Below are positions 35,066 through 42,899 of a stretch of 64,000 bases of DNA, one piece after another. The notes beneath the pieces are model-generated. The model saw nothing but the letters and a program-made list of their open reading frames with translations, had not been told where the DNA came from and searched no databases. The position numbers and the translations under genes are program-made. Origin of the DNA: CAZAPG01 sp964486935. Lineage in GTDB: Bacteria; Chloroflexota; Anaerolineae; 4572-78; J111. The DNA lies in contig CAZAPG010000002.1 of assembly GCA_964486935.1 (NCBI GenBank), forward strand, positions 259,062 to 323,061. Direction: 5' to 3'. Position 1 is the first letter of the stretch. Each line of letters starts with the position of its first letter.

Positions 35066-36082
35066 TTACCGAAATCCGGCAAGGGTAGCTCGCCAGCCTT
35101 CGTCGTTTTCGCCGGGCGCAAAGGGAAAGTAGTAGCTAACCCGGTCGAGCAGGCCGCCGGCATACTTGGCCTTGATTTTGCCCGGCAGCTCGGCCCAGGT
35201 ACCGCTCACCACAAACTCAGCCATCATTTCGTCGGTGATAAGGTGGGGCATCTCGGCCCACTGGCCCCGGGCCGCCAGGTGGCTCAACTGCCCGGCAACG
35301 TCGCTCCAACCGTGAAGTTCCATGATTACCCGGTAAGAGGGGGTACTGGCATAAAATGAAATTTGCTGCCGCGCCCCGGCTTCATACGCTTTGGCTTTTT
35401 CGGCATCATCCGTTGGCACCACGAAGGCGGTGGTGGATAATTCGATATCTGCCCGTTGCCGTCCACTTTTTTGCAGCCCTGTTTCAAGATGGGGCAGGGC
35501 ATAATCCCTGATATAGCGGGCGGTGTGCAGTGGATGAAGATGCACCCCCTGGCACAACTCCCCGGCCAGTTGCAGCATATTCTGGTTGATAGCCGAGATA
35601 TAAATCGGGATGTCCGGCCAGTTGTGCGGGCCGGGGTTGAAAAACGGGGTCATCAGGGTCAGCTTGAAAAACTCGCCCCGAAAATTGAGCCTGGTGCCGT
35701 TTTGCCAGCAATCCCAAAAGGCCCGCATCGCTAAAATGACCTCGCGCAGTTTGGCAACAGGTCGCTCCCATTGTACGCCCAATCTGCGTTCGTTATGCCC
35801 CTTCACCTGTGTCCCTAACCCGACCACCAGCCTGCCCCGCGAATATTTGGCCAAATCCCAGGCGATATGGGCCAGAATGGCCGGGCTGCGCGGAAAAGCC
35901 ACGGCAATGCTGGTGCCCAGCGTGACCCGCTGGCTATGCTCGGCGACCAGCGCCAGCGGCAAAAAGGCATCGTGGGCCGTCTCCGAAACCCAAATTCCGT
36001 CGAAACCAAGGGCCTCGGCCTGGCGGGTCAACTGCGGAATCTCGCTCAAATCGGCGGCCAGCAGGGTGGTATCAAATTTCAT
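35066..36082 (-). CDS. F420-dependent LLM-class oxidoreductase
   Basis: This 338-aa luciferase-like barrel protein has ALGFDGIWVSETAHDAFLPLALVA at the N-terminus, TLGTSIAVAFPRSPAILAH and RLVVGLGTQVKGHNERRLG, closely fitting the F420-using subgroup (the MSMEG_2256-type family) rather than FMN-dependent alkanal monooxygenases. It should reduce or oxidise an organic substrate with coenzyme F420. The implied F420 metabolism fits Chloroflexota or Actinobacteria. It is monocistronic and divergent from tnaA. Confidence 0.85.
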   Translation of the reverse strand: MKFDTTLLAADLSEIPQLTRQAEALGFDGIWVSETAHDAFLPLALVAEHSQRVTLGTSIAVAFPRSPAILAHIAWDLAKYSRGRLVVGLGTQVKGHNERRLGVQWERPVAKLREVILAMRAFWDCWQNGTRLNFRGEFFKLTLMTPFFNPGPHNWPDIPIYISAINQNMLQLAGELCQGVHLHPLHTARYIRDYALPHLETGLQKSGRQRADIELSTTAFVVPTDDAEKAKAYEAGARQQISFYASTPSYRVIMELHGWSDVAGQLSHLAARGQWAEMPHLITDEMMAEFVVSGTWAELPGKIKAKYAGGLLDRVSYYFPFAPGENDEGWRATLAGFR

Positions 36083-36227
36083 CGGCAGTTATGCTCCGTT
36101 GGATAATGTTGAGCCGAGTCTACCACCATTCCCGGATTCAACCAAGAAATCGGGCTGGGGCAAGGAAATCAACCTGCACCAGACGGATGAGTGAATTGCC
36201 GATTTGGTGCGGCAGGTTTAAATATTG

Positions 36228-36263
36228 GTGACATTTATCCCCCACAAAAAGGATAAACGTCAC
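36228..36263. promoter_or_regulatory. 13-bp inverted repeat upstream of tryptophanase
   Basis: GTGACATTTATCC and GGATAAACGTCAC form an inverted repeat with a single mismatch around CCCACAAAAA. It lies about 95 bp before the tnaA ATG in the divergent intergenic region (36083-36356). No T-run follows, so a protein-binding operator is more likely than a terminator. The rest of the region holds no other clear signal except a GC-rich palindrome at 36303-36317. Confidence 0.5.
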
Positions 36264-36356
36264 TTCCCCCCAGCAATTAATCCCCTTACAGTTAATACAA
36301 TCGGGGCCGCCGGCCCCAACTACTCCCATTTCAAAAATCAATATAGAGAGGTAACA

Positions 36357-37748
36357 ATGGAGTTTCAGACCATTATCGAACCGTTTCGTATCAAGTCTGT
36401 CGAGCCAATCCGGCAGACAACCCGGGCCGAGCGCGAGGCTAAATTAAAAGAGGCCGGCTACAACCTGTTTCTGCTTCGGGCCGAGGATGTCTTGATTGAC
36501 CTGCTGACCGACTCCGGCACCGGGGCCATGTCCTCGGCGCAGTGGGCCGGGATGATGCACGGCGATGAGTCCTACGCCGGGGCGCGCTCCTTCTACCATT
36601 TTGCCGCCTCGGTCTACACCATCACCGGGCTAAAGCACGTTATCCCCACCCACCAGGGCCGGGCCGCCGAGCGCATTTTGTTTGGCTCGACGCTCAAGCC
36701 GGGCGACATTGTGCCCAATAATACCCACTTTGATACCACCCGCGCCAACACCGAGTACCGGGGCGCGACCGCCCTGGATATCCCCATTCCCGAAGCCAGA
36801 CACCCGCAGCTGTACCATCCCTTCAAAGGGAATATTGATCTGGAGGCGTTGGAAAAAGTGCTGACCGACAACCCCGGCAAGACGCCGCTGGTGATGATTA
36901 CCGTCACCAACAACTCCGGCGGCGGCCAGCCGGTCAGCATGGCCAATATCCGCGCCGCCCGCGAGATTTGCCACCGCCACGGCATCCCCCTCTTTTTGGA
37001 TGCCTGCCGCTTTGCCGAGAATGCCTGGTTCATCAAAATGCGCGAGGAGGGCTATGCCGACAAATCGCCCCTGGAAATTGCGCAAGAGATGTTCAGCTAC
37101 GCGGATGGCTGCACCATGAGCGCCAAAAAAGATGGCCTGGCCAACATTGGCGGTTTTCTGGCATTAAATGATGACGCGCTGGCCCAAAAGTGCAAAAATA
37201 TGCTCATTTTAACCGAGGGCTTTCCCACTTACGGCGGCCTGGCCGGTTACGATTTGGAGGCCATTGCGGTTGGGCTGCACGAAGTGTTGCGCGAGGATTA
37301 CCTGCACTATCGCATTCGCTCGGTAGAATACCTGAGCGAAATTTTATGCCGCCAGGGGATTCCGCTGGTGCAGCCGCCGGGCGGCCACGCCATTTACATT
37401 GATGCCAGAGCCATGCTGCCCCACATTCCTCAATCGGAATATCCGGCCTGGGCGCTATCGCTGGTGCTATATCTGGAAGGCGGCATTCGTTCGGTAGAGA
37501 TTGGGTCGGTGATGTTTGGCCACCAGCCGGACGGCAGCGAAAAGCCCGCCGCCAACGAGCTAGTCCGGCTGGCCTTTCCCCGGCGGGTTTACACCCAGAG
37601 CCACATTGATTACGTAGCCGAGGTGCTAACTTACAGCTACCAGTTACGCGAGCGCATTCGGGGAGTCCGCATTGTGGAGTCGCCGCCGGTGCTGCGCCAC
37701 TTTTCCGCGCGGATGGAGCCGGCCCACGGCGCGCTCATTGTGGATTGA
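36357..37748 (+). CDS. tnaA: Tryptophanase (beta-eliminating lyase family)
   Basis: It is a PLP enzyme that cleaves L-tryptophan to indole, pyruvate and ammonia. The 463-aa protein carries EPFRIKSVEPI, IDLLTDSGTGAMS, DESYAGARSFY, VIPTHQGRAAE and DGCTMSAKKDGLANIGGFL with the PLP-binding lysine. The family also contains tyrosine phenol-lyase, where the phenol-binding Arg381 lies in a SMERG motif. Here the segment is RSVEIGS with Ile, as in tryptophanases, so tryptophan is the preferred substrate. The start at 36357 has GAGAGG upstream; an open frame to 36225 is unsupported. No tnaC-like leader peptide or tnaB permease is evident. Confidence 0.92.
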   Translation: MEFQTIIEPFRIKSVEPIRQTTRAEREAKLKEAGYNLFLLRAEDVLIDLLTDSGTGAMSSAQWAGMMHGDESYAGARSFYHFAASVYTITGLKHVIPTHQGRAAERILFGSTLKPGDIVPNNTHFDTTRANTEYRGATALDIPIPEARHPQLYHPFKGNIDLEALEKVLTDNPGKTPLVMITVTNNSGGGQPVSMANIRAAREICHRHGIPLFLDACRFAENAWFIKMREEGYADKSPLEIAQEMFSYADGCTMSAKKDGLANIGGFLALNDDALAQKCKNMLILTEGFPTYGGLAGYDLEAIAVGLHEVLREDYLHYRIRSVEYLSEILCRQGIPLVQPPGGHAIYIDARAMLPHIPQSEYPAWALSLVLYLEGGIRSVEIGSVMFGHQPDGSEKPAANELVRLAFPRRVYTQSHIDYVAEVLTYSYQLRERIRGVRIVESPPVLRHFSARMEPAHGALIVD

Positions 37749-37755
37749 GCGGCGA

Positions 37756-38625
37756 CTAACCAATATCTACCACCATGCCGTCGCGGGCCATTAAAATTTG
37801 CAGTTGTGAACCGGCAGCGATTTCGGCAGCTTCACGCGCTTTGCGGTCCAAAGTCTGGTCGTCGTGGTCGGGGTTGTGGTGAAACAGGGCTACCATTTCT
37901 ACCCCGGCTTGCCGGGCCAGCTCAACCGCCTCCAGGTGACTGCTGTGGCCCCAGTTGTGATGATACCGGCGTTCCTGGGCGGTAAAGTGGGCGTCAAGAA
38001 TCCACAAGTGCGCCCCACGGGCAAACTCTACCAGGCGAGAGTCGACTTCCGGGTCGCCTGCTTCGTGGTCGGTGGAGTAGACGACCACGCGCGGGCCGTA
38101 CTGAATCCTGAAACTAAGCGCCCCGCCGGGATGACGGTTTTCTGCGGTCTGCACCAGAAAGCCGGCAATCTCCATTCCGGCAGGGTTCACCTGGCGATAA
38201 TGCAGCGCGGCGGCTACATTTTGCACCCCCTCCAGCGGCGAGTAGACGGAGGTAAAGAGGCGCTCGATGCTTTCTTGCAGGTCCGACAGGGAGTCGCCGT
38301 AAAATGTAATCTGGTTGCCTTTGACAAACATCGGCGCAAAAAAGGGCAAGCCGATTAAATGGTCCCAGTGATAGTGACTGAGCAAAAACTGCAAGTCGCC
38401 CTGACCTTTGCCCCAGGCCCGGCCCATCAGAGTGTGTTGCAATGCGGCCAGGCCGGTGCCGCCATCCAGCAGCAGGTGGGGGTTGTTGGGTTGCAAGGCT
38501 GCCCCCGGGCGGCTGTTTTCAAAACCAATCAATTCTACGCAGGCGGTATCGCCGCCATAATAGCGCGTGGCGGGGCCGGGCGCGGCAATCGAGCCTCGCG
38601 TTCCCCAAAATCTAACCCGTATCAT
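37756..38625 (-). CDS. MBL-fold metallo-hydrolase
   Basis: The 289-aa metallo-beta-lactamase-fold protein carries FLLSHYHWDHLIGLPFF (H-x-H-x-D-H), VVYSTDHEAGD (Asp ligand) and LFHHNPDHDDQTLD. It begins MIRVRFWGTRGSI, the signature of the RNase Z / cyclic-phosphodiesterase-like group. It probably hydrolyses a phosphodiester or cyclic nucleotide. It overlaps the stop of an upstream paralog by 4 bp, so the two are co-translated and may form a hetero-oligomer. Confidence 0.85.
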   Translation of the reverse strand: MIRVRFWGTRGSIAAPGPATRYYGGDTACVELIGFENSRPGAALQPNNPHLLLDGGTGLAALQHTLMGRAWGKGQGDLQFLLSHYHWDHLIGLPFFAPMFVKGNQITFYGDSLSDLQESIERLFTSVYSPLEGVQNVAAALHYRQVNPAGMEIAGFLVQTAENRHPGGALSFRIQYGPRVVVYSTDHEAGDPEVDSRLVEFARGAHLWILDAHFTAQERRYHHNWGHSSHLEAVELARQAGVEMVALFHHNPDHDDQTLDRKAREAAEIAAGSQLQILMARDGMVVDIG

Positions 38626-39518
38626 TGACCCACCTCCAGCGTTAATCCCTCGGCAGCGGCGGCAATGGCCAGCGAATCGTTGCGGGTTAAATCCTGGGCC
38701 AGAACCAGCTTGTCGTCAATAACCGCATCGGAGTGTTCCGGCGCGTGATGAAACAGCATCAACTGTTTTGCGCCGGCCAGGCGGGCAATTTCCAGGGCGT
38801 CTTCCACTGTTGAATGTCCAAAATAATATTGGCCAATAATTTCGTGCTCCAGGTGGTGGGTGTCGTGTACCAGGATATCGGCCTGGCGGGCGCAGTGGGC
38901 CAACTGCTGCAAAAAGTCGCGGGTGAAGCCGCTGTCTGGCTGCGGCCCGCCCATGCCCACGCCCAGCCGAATCTGGCGAATGCGGGCGTTGTCGGTAAAC
39001 ACAACCACGCAGCCGCCATCGGCCTCGATGCGGTAGCCGACGGTAATGCCGGGGTGGTTGAGCTGCACGGTTTCAATGCGATATTCGCCCAGGGTGAATT
39101 CATCTCCCGGTTTGATGGTTTGATATTCGCGGTGGGCCTTGAGTTGTTCAAAGGGGACCGGAAAATTCAGGTCGTCTTGCTGACCCGATAAAATATCGCG
39201 GATGTGCGCGCCGGCCTGCCCCGCCGAAACGACGACAAAGCGGTTGCCGGGCAGATAGAAGGGGCTGAAAAAAGGCAGCCCCAAAATATGGTCCCAGTGG
39301 GTATGGCCAACCAGAATAAAAGCCTCGCCCCGGCCCTCGGCAAATTCTTGCTGCATCAAATCTGCGCCCAGCCGCCGGATGCCGGAGCCGCCGTCCAGAA
39401 TCAGGTGCTGTCCGCTGCGGGTTTGAAAATGCAGGCAGGTGGTATTGCCGCCGTAGCGCACCTGGTCGGGCCGGGCAATGGGGTAAGAGCCTCTGGCTCC
39501 GTAGAAGGTTAATTTCAT
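38622..39518 (-). CDS. MBL-fold metallo-hydrolase (tandem paralog)
   Basis: This paralog begins MKLTFYGARGSYPIARPDQVRYGG and contains ILVGHTHWDHILGLPFFSP, VVVFTDNAR and LVHDTHHLEHE, the same order of metal ligands as its downstream partner. GGGAG sits 5 nt upstream of the ATG at 39518; the frame is open to 39554. Both proteins keep complete metal sites, so both are probably active. They diverge in the substrate loop. Function beyond phosphodiester or ester hydrolysis cannot be given. Confidence 0.85.
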   Translation of the reverse strand: MKLTFYGARGSYPIARPDQVRYGGNTTCLHFQTRSGQHLILDGGSGIRRLGADLMQQEFAEGRGEAFILVGHTHWDHILGLPFFSPFYLPGNRFVVVSAGQAGAHIRDILSGQQDDLNFPVPFEQLKAHREYQTIKPGDEFTLGEYRIETVQLNHPGITVGYRIEADGGCVVVFTDNARIRQIRLGVGMGGPQPDSGFTRDFLQQLAHCARQADILVHDTHHLEHEIIGQYYFGHSTVEDALEIARLAGAKQLMLFHHAPEHSDAVIDDKLVLAQDLTRNDSLAIAAAAEGLTLEVGQ

Positions 39519-39756
39519 CGGAACTCCCCGCTCTGTTGAACTGAACAACTCCAACGTTGTTGTTGATGAAAAAATGTGACGGCTGGAAAGAAGAAGCGTA
39601 TAACTGACCCCCTTAGTATATGCTTAATCCGATATTTTTCAAACATTCTTGTTTGCCTTATGGCAGCGAGTACCCGCTGCTTTACCGCGATTGGGTTTAA
39701 TGGTAAACTGAGTACCAACTTGCCTCTATTATTTGAAAATCCAAATAACTCGTAAT

Positions 39757-39785
39757 TTGACAAACTGCCTTACACCCCATATAAT
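39757..39785 (+). promoter_or_regulatory. Consensus sigma-70 promoter of the molybdoenzyme operon
   Basis: TTGACA and TATAAT match the consensus perfectly with a 17-nt spacer. The start site would be near 39792, inside the inverted repeat described next. It is the strongest promoter seen in the window, so control by a repressor is expected. Confidence 0.8.
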
Positions 39786-39788
39786 TTA

Positions 39789-39821
39789 TCACGTATAAAG
39801 AACATCGTACTTTATATAGAA
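39789..39821. promoter_or_regulatory. Candidate IclR operator: two opposed TATAAAG boxes
   Basis: TATAAAG and CTTTATA (9-nt spacer) form an inverted repeat over the transcription start. The right-hand box read on the minus strand (TTCTATATAAAGTACGATG, 39821-39803) matches the box in the iclR leader at 17 of 19 positions, and the left-hand one (39789-39807) matches more weakly. The remainder of the 343-bp gap 39519-39861 shows no gene; an 82-codon minus-strand frame over part of it looks spurious. Confidence 0.65.
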
Positions 39822-39861
39822 CGACCTGATTTTAATTCTTCATTACCGGGAGGATATTTCA

Positions 39862-40329
39862 ATGAAGACCCTCCTTCAACTCCACATTAACGGCGAACTT
39901 CACGAAGTTTACGCCTCTGTTCACAAAACCCTGCTGGAAGTAGTGCGCGAAGATTTAGCCCTGACCGGCACCAAACACGGCTGCGAGTTGGGCGAGTGCG
40001 GCGCCTGCGCCGTTTTAATTAACGGTCAACCCGCGCTCTCCTGCCTCACCCTGCCTATCGAGGTGCAGGGACAGGAAATTACCACCATCGAGGGGTTGGC
40101 CGAAGATGGCCAATTACACCCGCTGCAAGCAGCCTTTGCCGATTTGGGCGCGGCCCAGTGCGGTTTCTGCATCCCCGGAATGCTGCTGACCGCCAAAGCA
40201 ATGCTCCAGGAAAATCCCCACCCTACCCGCCACCAAATTAGAGAAACCCTGGCCGGGAATTTATGCCGCTGCACGGGTTACACCAAGATTATTGAGGCCA
40301 TTGAGCAAGTAGCAGCAAAAGCATTTTAG
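39862..40329 (+). CDS. Molybdenum hydroxylase 2Fe-2S subunit (HcrC-like)
   Basis: The 155-aa small subunit has the plant-type ferredoxin motif HGCELGECGACAVLINGQPALSC for the first 2Fe-2S cluster and CGFCIPGMLL...CRCTGYTKI for the second. It is the electron-transfer chain of a xanthine-oxidase-family enzyme. The subunit order small-large-medium and the features of the medium subunit point to the 4-hydroxybenzoyl-CoA reductase type. It is the first gene of the operon, behind a consensus promoter. Confidence 0.92.
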   Translation: MKTLLQLHINGELHEVYASVHKTLLEVVREDLALTGTKHGCELGECGACAVLINGQPALSCLTLPIEVQGQEITTIEGLAEDGQLHPLQAAFADLGAAQCGFCIPGMLLTAKAMLQENPHPTRHQIRETLAGNLCRCTGYTKIIEAIEQVAAKAF

Positions 40330-40378
40330 ATTTTGGATTTACGATTAAATCTTACTGCATAATCGTAAATCTAAAATC
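40329..40378. repeat. AATCGTAAATCTAAAATC palindrome (family B)
   Basis: GATTTTGGATTTACGATTA and TAATCGTAAATCTAAAATC pair at 18 of 19 positions around a 12-nt loop, between the small- and large-subunit genes. Related sequence is found at 46474-46510 and, more weakly, at 51768-51795. Confidence 0.6.
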
Positions 40379-40402
40379 GTAAGTCGTAAATGGAGACTTC
40401 CA

Positions 40403-42814
40403 ATGCCCCAAAAATTCAACGTCATCGGCAAATCCAACCGCAAGGTTGATGTGATGAAAAAAGTCACCGGTCAGACGGTTTACGCCGGTGATGTGGCGCT
40501 GCCCCGGATGCTGCACTGCAAAATGCTGCGCAGCATTCACCCCCACGCCCGCATTAAATTTATCGACATTACGGAAGCCGAGGCGCTGCCGGGCGTGAAA
40601 GCCGTTATGATTGGCCGTGACCTGCCCACCAAATACGGCATTCTGCCGGTCAGCGAAGATGAAGAATCGCTGGCGGTGGACAAGGTGCGCTACGTGGGCG
40701 ACCCGGTGGCGGCAGTGGCCGCTGTTGATGAGGAAACCGCCGAGGCCGCGCTCAGCCACATTCACGTGGAGTACGAGGTACTGGAACCGGTGATGAGCAT
40801 CGAAGAGGGCCTGCGGCCGCCTAAAGATGAACCCATTCACGATTACGCCGACCACGGCAACATTCACAAGCTGGTCAGCCTGGAATTTGGCGAGGTGGAC
40901 GCCGGCCTGGCCGAGGCCGATTTTATTCAAGAGGACTCCTTTTTTTATGAGGGCAACACCCACCTGCCCATGGAAGAGCACGCCGCCGTGGCCCACTATG
41001 AACCTAACGGCAAGCTGACTATCTGGACCTCTACCCAAACGCCGCACTATGTTCACAAAGCTATGGCCAAAGTGTTCGACCTGCCGCCCAGCCGCATCCG
41101 GGTAATTGCCCCGCCTACGGGCGGCGGCTTCGGCGGCAAAACCGACCCCTTTAACCACGAGATGGTCGTGGCCAAATTGTCAATGATAACCGGACGCCCC
41201 GTAAAAATTGTGCTGACCCGCGAGGAAGTCTTTTACGCCCACCGGGGCCGCCATCCCGTGCTGATGCAGGTGAAAACCGGCTTCAAAAATGATGGCTCCA
41301 TCACGGCCATGCACTTCAAATCCTTTCTGGATGGCGGCGGCTTTGGCAGCTACGGGGTGGCCAGCACCTACTACACCGGCGCGCTGCAAACGGTCACTTA
41401 CAACGTGCCGGCTTATCGCTTTCAGGGGGCGCGGGTTTTCACTAACAAGCCGGCTTGCGGCCCCAAACGAGGCCACGGCACGCCGCAGCCTCGCTTTGCT
41501 ATCGAGGTTCACCTGGACAAAGTGGCCGAGCGGCTGAGAGTCAACCCGCTGGACTTTCGGCTGAGGCATCTGGCCCAACCCTTTACCAAAACCGCCAACC
41601 ACCTGACCGTTACCACCATTGGCCTGAAAGAGTGCCTGGAGGCCGTGGCTGAACGCTCCGGCTTTCGGCAAAAGTATGGCAAGCTGCCCTATGGCCAGGG
41701 TATCGGCCTGGGCTGCGGGGCCTATATTACCGGCGCGGGCCTGCCCATCTACTGGAACAAAATGCCGCACTCCGGCGTGCAGCTTAAAATTGACCGGGGC
41801 GGCGGCGTGACCGTTTTCTGCGGCAGCACGGATATCGGGCAGGGGTCAGACTCGATTCTGGCCTACATTGTGGCCGAAGAGCTGGGCGTCACCTTGGATG
41901 ACATTGATATTGTGTCCGCCGATACCAGCCTGACCCCGGTTGATTTGGGCAGCTACTCCAGCCGCGTCACGCTGATGACCGGCAACGCCGCCATCGAAGC
42001 CTCGCGCAAGCTACGCAAAATTTTGCTGGAAACCGCCGCCGATGAGTTGAAGGTGCCGCCCGAAAGCCTGGAGATGCGCGACAACCTGATTTACTGCCTG
42101 GATGACGAGTCGCGCCGCCTTACCTTCCCGGAGCTGGCCAAAATTGCCGAGGCCAGGCACGGCACCCTGGGGGCGGTGGGCAGTTACACCCCGCCGCGCC
42201 GGGGCGGGCGCTACAAGGGCGCGGGCGTTGGCCCCACGCCGGCTTACACCTACTCGGCTTGCGTGGCGCTGGTAGATGTTGACCCGGACAGCGCCGAGTA
42301 CAGGGTTGAAAAAATCTGGATTGCCCACGATGTGGGCCGGGCGCTCAACCCGCTGCTGGTTGAGGGCCAGGTTGAGGGCAGCGTGTATATGGGGCTGGGC
42401 GAGGTAATGATGGAAGAGCAGATTTTCCGGCGGGGGCTGCACAAAATCCCCTCGATGCTGGATTACAAAAGCCCCACTTTTTTGGAAGTGCCTGATATAG
42501 AGACTGTTTTAATTGAGACCAACGACCCCAACGGACCTTACGGCGCGAAAGAGGCCGGACAGGGGCCGCTGCTGCCGGTCATTCCGGCCGTGGCCAACGC
42601 TATTTACGATGCCGTGGGCGTCCGCATTGATGAAGTGCCCATCCACCCGGAAAAAATATTCAACGCCCTGCGGCAGAAGGAACGCGGCAACGAACCGCGC
42701 ACCGGACCCGCCGGCGTGCCGGAAATTGAATACCCGGCGCCGGTGAAGGTGGAATCGCAGTGGGGAGTCCCGGCGGATGAGGAAGCGATGATTGGGTGGA
42801 ATGGGGGTAATTAG
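40403..42814 (+). CDS. Molybdopterin-binding large subunit (4-hydroxybenzoyl-CoA reductase alpha-like)
   Basis: The 803-aa catalytic chain of a xanthine-oxidase-family enzyme. VIAPPTGGGFGGKTDPFNHE is the Mo-cofactor motif, KPACGPKRGHGTPQPRFAIE matches the substrate-channel segment, VFCGSTDIGQGSD is the second cofactor loop, and YGAKEAGQGPLLPVIPA contains the catalytic Glu of GAKE. It can dehydroxylate or hydroxylate an aromatic thioester. With the cysteine-rich medium subunit next door, reduction of 4-hydroxybenzoyl-CoA to benzoyl-CoA is the best match. No XdhC-type chaperone or Mo-cofactor gene is nearby. Its stop codon lies within a palindromic repeat. Confidence 0.88.
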   Translation: MPQKFNVIGKSNRKVDVMKKVTGQTVYAGDVALPRMLHCKMLRSIHPHARIKFIDITEAEALPGVKAVMIGRDLPTKYGILPVSEDEESLAVDKVRYVGDPVAAVAAVDEETAEAALSHIHVEYEVLEPVMSIEEGLRPPKDEPIHDYADHGNIHKLVSLEFGEVDAGLAEADFIQEDSFFYEGNTHLPMEEHAAVAHYEPNGKLTIWTSTQTPHYVHKAMAKVFDLPPSRIRVIAPPTGGGFGGKTDPFNHEMVVAKLSMITGRPVKIVLTREEVFYAHRGRHPVLMQVKTGFKNDGSITAMHFKSFLDGGGFGSYGVASTYYTGALQTVTYNVPAYRFQGARVFTNKPACGPKRGHGTPQPRFAIEVHLDKVAERLRVNPLDFRLRHLAQPFTKTANHLTVTTIGLKECLEAVAERSGFRQKYGKLPYGQGIGLGCGAYITGAGLPIYWNKMPHSGVQLKIDRGGGVTVFCGSTDIGQGSDSILAYIVAEELGVTLDDIDIVSADTSLTPVDLGSYSSRVTLMTGNAAIEASRKLRKILLETAADELKVPPESLEMRDNLIYCLDDESRRLTFPELAKIAEARHGTLGAVGSYTPPRRGGRYKGAGVGPTPAYTYSACVALVDVDPDSAEYRVEKIWIAHDVGRALNPLLVEGQVEGSVYMGLGEVMMEEQIFRRGLHKIPSMLDYKSPTFLEVPDIETVLIETNDPNGPYGAKEAGQGPLLPVIPAVANAIYDAVGVRIDEVPIHPEKIFNALRQKERGNEPRTGPAGVPEIEYPAPVKVESQWGVPADEEAMIGWNGGN

Positions 42815-42861
42815 TAAATAGTAATTGGTAATTAACGGGCTAATTACTATTTACTAATTAC
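42807..42861. repeat. Perfect 19-bp palindrome of family A overlapping a stop codon
   Basis: GTAATTAGTAAATAGTAAT and ATTACTATTTACTAATTAC are perfect inverted repeats around a 17-nt loop. The left arm contains the stop codon of the large-subunit gene, and the medium-subunit gene begins 39 bp after the right arm. It could stabilise or partly end the upstream message. Confidence 0.7.
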
Positions 42862-42899
42862 TGCTAACCTGTTACCCGGATAATATTTGGAGTGAATCG

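Noticed and set aside
36303..36317. GGGGCC-GCC-GGCCCC palindrome before tnaA as an operator
   Set aside because: A GC-only palindrome of this size is common in such DNA; it has no second copy.
36357..37748. Tyrosine phenol-lyase
   Set aside because: The phenol-binding arginine of the SMERG motif is replaced (VEIGS), as in tryptophanases.
39515..39763. 82-codon minus-strand frame upstream of the MBL gene
   Set aside because: It covers the divergent promoter region, and the true MBL start has its own ribosome binding site; the translation resembles nothing.
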